Part shown: piece by piece, positions 6,696 through 8,838 of the stretch | How the letters are laid out: each line of letters begins with the position of its first letter | Position numbering within the stretch: the stretch's first letter is position 1 | Assembly: GCA_017447325.1 (NCBI GenBank) | Contig: JAFSNU010000471.1 | Span: 1 to 8,838 of the forward strand | Reading direction: 5' to 3' | Length of the DNA stretch: 8,838 bases | DNA from: Synergistaceae bacterium | GTDB taxonomy: Bacteria > Synergistota > Synergistia > Synergistales > Aminobacteriaceae | Notes under the pieces: model-generated | What the model saw: the letters and a program-made list of their open reading frames with translations, nothing else | What the model was told of the DNA's origin: nothing | Database searches by the model: none | Program-made: the position numbers and the translations under genes

Positions 6696-7919
6696 ATGTA
6701 TGTAAGCATTATAACGGCCTTTCCGGAATTTTTTAATAATTTTTTAAGCACTAGTATAGTCGGGCGGGCTGTTAAAAATAATTTAATACGCGTTGAAATT
6801 ATAAATTTGCGTGATTTCGGACGCGGAAATTACAAGCAGATAGACGATTATGCTTTTGGCTCCGGAGGCATGGTCTTGTCCGCGCCTGTGCTTCAGGACG
6901 CTTTGGACGAGGCTGTGAACAGAGCCGGAAATAAAAAAAGTTTTGTTGTCTATCCGTCGCCGCAGGGCGAATTATTAACGCAGGAAGTTATCGAGTCGCT
7001 TTATAATCAGGAGCATGTGATTATTTTATGCGGCCATTACGAGGGCGTTGACGAGAGATTTATTGAAGAGAACGTGAATCTTGAGCTTACTGTCGGCGAC
7101 TGCGTATTAACCGGCGGTGAAATTCCGGCGATGACGATTATAGACGCGATGTCAAGGCTTGTTCCGGGCGTAGTAGGACGGGGCGAGGCAGTGAAAGACG
7201 ACTCGTTTTATAACGGAATGCTGGATCATCCGCATTATACTCGGCCTGAGACATGGCGCGGGCGCGAAGTGCCGAAAGTTTTATTAAGCGGCAATGAGGC
7301 TAAGATAAATAGCTGGCGGCGTGAGCAGGCGGTTGACAGAACGCTTGAGCGGCGGCCGGATTTAATTGTCAAAGCTTCGATACGCGATTATATTACCGAC
7401 GGAATTTATTTCGCGGCGGGCTTTATTGATGTTAATAATAAGCAGGACGGAGCGGCGATAAGCGCGTTGAGTTCTTTATGCAGTTATTACAAGCTTGGCC
7501 GGCCGTTTATAGTTGTGCCGGACAGAATTATGCGGCGTGACATAAGCGAGCTGTGCGCTTTAAACACTCGCGAGACGCCGAGAGTATTAGGCAGCTTAGA
7601 GCGGGTTTTAGAGTGGATTAATTCGCGTGTAAATTCCCGTGATAAAACGCGTGAAAATGCAAGCGAATGTTTAGTAATAAATATTTTGCCGCGTGCTGAG
7701 TCCGGAGCTGTAAATATTTTAGAGGCCAAGCGCATATGTCTTGAGCATAAAGGCTCTGTGCTGTTCTTTATAGCTGACGCAAGTTATGAAGAGCGAGTTT
7801 TAAATAATAATAATTTGATTAAAGCGGCGTTGACGTCTGAGAATGACAGCGCGAAGGAGAATTTGCCGCTTGCGTTGCGAGCCTCGGCAGCTCTTGATAG
7901 ATTTTTGGGCAAACGCTGA
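6696..7919 (+). CDS. trmD: TrmD, tRNA (guanine-37-N1) methyltransferase, fused to a degenerate Tm1570-like domain
   Basis: Residues 1 to about 228 form TrmD, a trefoil-knot SPOUT enzyme that methylates N1 of G37 in tRNAs and so prevents +1 frameshifting. Motifs are CGHYEGVDER (112-121), VGDCVLTGGE (133-142), SRLVPG (153-158) and DDSF...LDHPHYTRPE (168-185). Arg154 and Asp169 match the catalytic residues of the E. coli and Haemophilus enzymes. The tail, about 235-407, resembles the SPOUT protein Tm1570, which is encoded next to trmD in Thermotoga and fused to it in Calditerrivibrio. Alignable parts are RPFIVVPD (269-276), a GSVLFFIADASYEERV strand-loop (353-368) and an LDRFLGKR end. The FGTGWGL-type cofactor loop appears lost. 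I chose ATG 6696, 2 nt after rimM, by family alignment. TTG 6684, which has AGAAGG 4 nt upstream, would add four residues. Confidence 0.93.
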   Translation: MYVSIITAFPEFFNNFLSTSIVGRAVKNNLIRVEIINLRDFGRGNYKQIDDYAFGSGGMVLSAPVLQDALDEAVNRAGNKKSFVVYPSPQGELLTQEVIESLYNQEHVIILCGHYEGVDERFIEENVNLELTVGDCVLTGGEIPAMTIIDAMSRLVPGVVGRGEAVKDDSFYNGMLDHPHYTRPETWRGREVPKVLLSGNEAKINSWRREQAVDRTLERRPDLIVKASIRDYITDGIYFAAGFIDVNNKQDGAAISALSSLCSYYKLGRPFIVVPDRIMRRDISELCALNTRETPRVLGSLERVLEWINSRVNSRDKTRENASECLVINILPRAESGAVNILEAKRICLEHKGSVLFFIADASYEERVLNNNNLIKAALTSENDSAKENLPLALRASAALDRFLGKR

Positions 7920-7931
7920 GATTAAAAAAAT

Positions 7932-7946
7932 AAGAGAGGTAGGTGC
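7932..7946 (+). promoter_or_regulatory. Displaced Shine-Dalgarno-like sequence of rplS
   Basis: The sequence AAGAGAGGTAGGTGC lies 12 nt after the trmD stop and has no start codon at normal distance. It ends in AGGTAGGTGC, which differs by one inserted T from the AGGAGGTGC used by rpsP and khpA. The true downstream gene, rplS, starts 348 nt later and lacks its own SD. Bases 7940-7944 (TAGGT) can pair with 7952-7956 (ACCTA), which would hide part of the site. Confidence 0.5.
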
Positions 7947-7948
7947 AG

Positions 7949-8282
7949 TAAACCTATACAGAAAATTAAGTAAAACAGCTGTTTCTAAGGCTGATGTATC
8001 AAGTATATAATGACCGTAGTTATTCAGGCAAATTGATAACTGAATATTTCCGGTTGGACGAAGAAAATAAAATGCGAGAACCAAGCGAATTGATTTCGTC
8101 CGTAAAATATTCAATCTTTCATGAGCGGATATTTTTATACCGATACGTTAGTCGGGAATTTAGGCCTCTGGAGTGTCATAACAAACGTGAGTAGCAAAAC
8201 ATCGTGAAAGCGGACGCAGGGAACGAGGAATGAAACATAAAAGTTGTTTTATGACTTTTTATAAGTTTTCTGTAACGGTTTA
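7949..8282 (+). ncRNA. Candidate structured RNA element between trmD and rplS, family unknown
   Basis: This fills the only gene-free stretch longer than 300 nt. The ends pair: TAAACC (7949-7954) with GGTTTA (8277-8282), a 2x2 internal loop, then 11 pairs between 7957-7967 and 8264-8274. Nested inside are 7970-7980 with 8242-8252 (11 pairs, two G-U) and GTTTC (7981-7985) with GAAAC (8232-8236). Internal hairpins are 8018-8024/8035-8041, a two-storey arm 8041-8049/8105-8113 and 8056-8063/8094-8101, 8126-8142 with a TTTT loop, and a small GAAA-capped stem (8203-8212). GGTT (8052-8055) could form a pseudoknot with AACC (8079-8082). A 66-codon frame inside (7994-8194) has no ribosome binding site and no family features. 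It does not look like RNase P RNA, tmRNA, SRP RNA, a T-box or a group II domain V. It could be a regulatory leader, a self-splicing intron relative or a HEARO/omega-RNA-type mobile element. Confidence 0.6.
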
Positions 8283-8294
8283 AGTTTATTTAAA

Positions 8295-8648
8295 ATGAAT
8301 GTATTAGATTTTGTACAGAAAAAATATTTAAAGACCGAGCCGATCCCGGAGTTCAGACCAGGCGACACGCTCAAAGTTCACGTTAAGATTAAGGAAGGCA
8401 CGCGCGAGAGAATTCAGGTCTTCGAGGGAATTGTCATCGCCCGTCAGCACGGCGGCCTTGATGAGACTTTCACAGTCCGCAAGATTTCCAACGGTATTGG
8501 AGTTGAAAGAATTTTCCCGTTACACTGCCCGTCGATTGACAAGATCGAAGTTATTCGTCTCGGTAAAGTTAGAAGAGCGAAGCTTTATTATCTGCGCAAT
8601 CTTTCCGGCAAGGCCGCGAGAATTAAAGAGCGCAGAAAGTTTAATTAG
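8295..8648 (+). CDS. rplS: 50S ribosomal protein L19
   Basis: A complete 117-residue L19, located at the 30S-50S interface. Family features are FRPGDTLKVHVKIKEGTRERIQVFEGIVIAR (about 20-50), FTVRKISNGIGVERIFPLHCPSI (about 59-81) and the basic C-terminal RRAKLYYLRNLSGKAARIKE. The start is ATG. There is no Shine-Dalgarno match in the 25 nt upstream, unlike rpsP and khpA in the same operon. The nearest candidate lies on the far side of the structured element at 7949-8282. It is the last gene of the operon and is followed by a terminator-like hairpin. Confidence 0.97.
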   Translation: MNVLDFVQKKYLKTEPIPEFRPGDTLKVHVKIKEGTRERIQVFEGIVIARQHGGLDETFTVRKISNGIGVERIFPLHCPSIDKIEVIRLGKVRRAKLYYLRNLSGKAARIKERRKFN

Positions 8649-8666
8649 TTTAAAATTTAAATTTAT

Positions 8667-8700
8667 TCGCCGTGAGATAAAATTTCTTGCGGCGATTATT
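8667..8700 (+). terminator. Probable intrinsic terminator after rplS
   Basis: TCGCCG (8667-8672) pairs with CGGCGA (8690-8695), extended inward by five pairs including two G-U (8673-8677 with 8685-8689). It is followed by a T-rich but interrupted tract (TTATTTTATT). It sits 18 nt after the rplS stop codon, where the operon should end. The broken T-tract lowers confidence. Confidence 0.6.
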
Positions 8701-8734
8701 TTATTATTTATTATTTAATTGCAAAAAATTTTTA
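8689..8734 (+). repeat. Hairpin repeat, copy 1
   Basis: Starts GCGGCGATTA, continues with an ATTATTTATT-type tract, then TTTAATTGCAAAAAATTTTT. GCGATTA (8692-8698) pairs with TAATTGC (8716-8722), including one G-U pair. Its left arm shares bases with the rplS terminator stem, so the two folds compete. A diverged second copy lies 102 bp downstream. Confidence 0.6.
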
Positions 8735-8790
8735 ATAGCGCGAAGCTTGATTAAAAATTTTAAATTAAATTTATTATTAATTATTAACAA

Positions 8791-8834
8791 GCGGCGATTA
8801 ATTTATTATTTATTTAATCGCAAAAAATTTTTTA
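8791..8834 (+). repeat. Hairpin repeat, copy 2
   Basis: Same order of blocks as copy 1. GCGATTAA (8794-8801) pairs perfectly with TTAATCGC (8814-8821), with a 12-nt loop, followed by AAAAAATTTTTT. Where copy 1 has a G-U pair this copy has G-C, so the stem is kept despite sequence change. The stretch 8735-8790 between the copies is A/T-run spacer with nothing else recognisable, and no gene is visible from 8649 to the window end. Confidence 0.6.
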
Positions 8835-8838
8835 AGAG

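Noticed and set aside
7991..8000. CTGATG near the start of the structured element as a hammerhead ribozyme core
   Set aside because: The conserved CUGAUGA is broken (CTGATGT), and no GAAA with flanking stems stands in the required place.
7994..8194. A 66-codon ORF inside the trmD-rplS spacer
   Set aside because: It has no ribosome binding site and no recognisable family features, and its sequence is explained by paired RNA arms (for example 8041-8113).
8220..8236. GGGAACGAGGAATGAAAC resembles the 3' end of some CRISPR repeats
   Set aside because: There is only one copy, with no spacer-repeat periodicity and no cas genes in the window; GAAAC is accounted for by pairing with 7981-7985.
7949..8282. 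Group II intron as the identity of the structured element
   Set aside because: There is no GUGYG-type 5' end and no domain V-like hairpin near the 3' end. A group I relative could not be confirmed or excluded by eye.

Overview
This 8.8-kb window most likely comes from an AT-rich member of the Synergistota, probably an uncultured, host-associated lineage. The best evidence is the C-terminus of the 675-residue secreted protein. It has a Ser/Gly-rich run, then a GCNAGFGG box, a hydrophobic segment and a basic tail, which is the layout of the Synergist-CTERM sorting signal. A TrmD carrying a C-terminal Tm1570-like domain fits the same assignment. Spacers between genes are made largely of A-runs and T-runs.

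Layout. (1) Minus strand, 1-894: the 5' part of tmcAL (cut by the window edge) and complete rsmG, abutting with no gap. Both are RNA-modification genes. (2) A divergent AT-rich spacer (895-1021). (3) Plus strand, 1022-3646: two exported proteins. One is a small ankyrin-repeat protein and the other a large Synergist-CTERM protein with propeller-like stretches. They are closed by a strong intrinsic terminator at 3661-3694. (4) A consensus promoter at 3742-3769 drives a translation and secretion operon: ylxM, ffh, rpsP, khpA (KH domain), rimM, trmD (fused) and rplS. Its products cover co-translational membrane targeting (YlxM, Ffh), 30S components and maturation (S16, RimM), an RNA chaperone (KhpA), tRNA m1G37 methylation (TrmD) and 50S protein L19. 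(5) A terminator-like hairpin after rplS, followed by two diverged copies of a 45-bp hairpin repeat.

The most unusual part is the 375-nt stretch between trmD and rplS (7920-8294). It holds no credible gene but has strong nested base-pairing. A two-part closing stem joins 7949-7967 to 8264-8282 and encloses several further helices. A Shine-Dalgarno-like sequence lies just before the element, while the rplS start codon lies just after it and has no SD of its own. This fits a structured RNA, or a mobile or intron-like element, that sits between the ribosome binding site and start codon of rplS and brings them together when folded. I cannot assign it to a known RNA family.

Secondary points are the degenerate C-terminal SPOUT-like domain of TrmD, an apparent frame disturbance at the rimM start, a possible ATT start for the large secreted protein, and a tiny ORF just upstream of ylxM.
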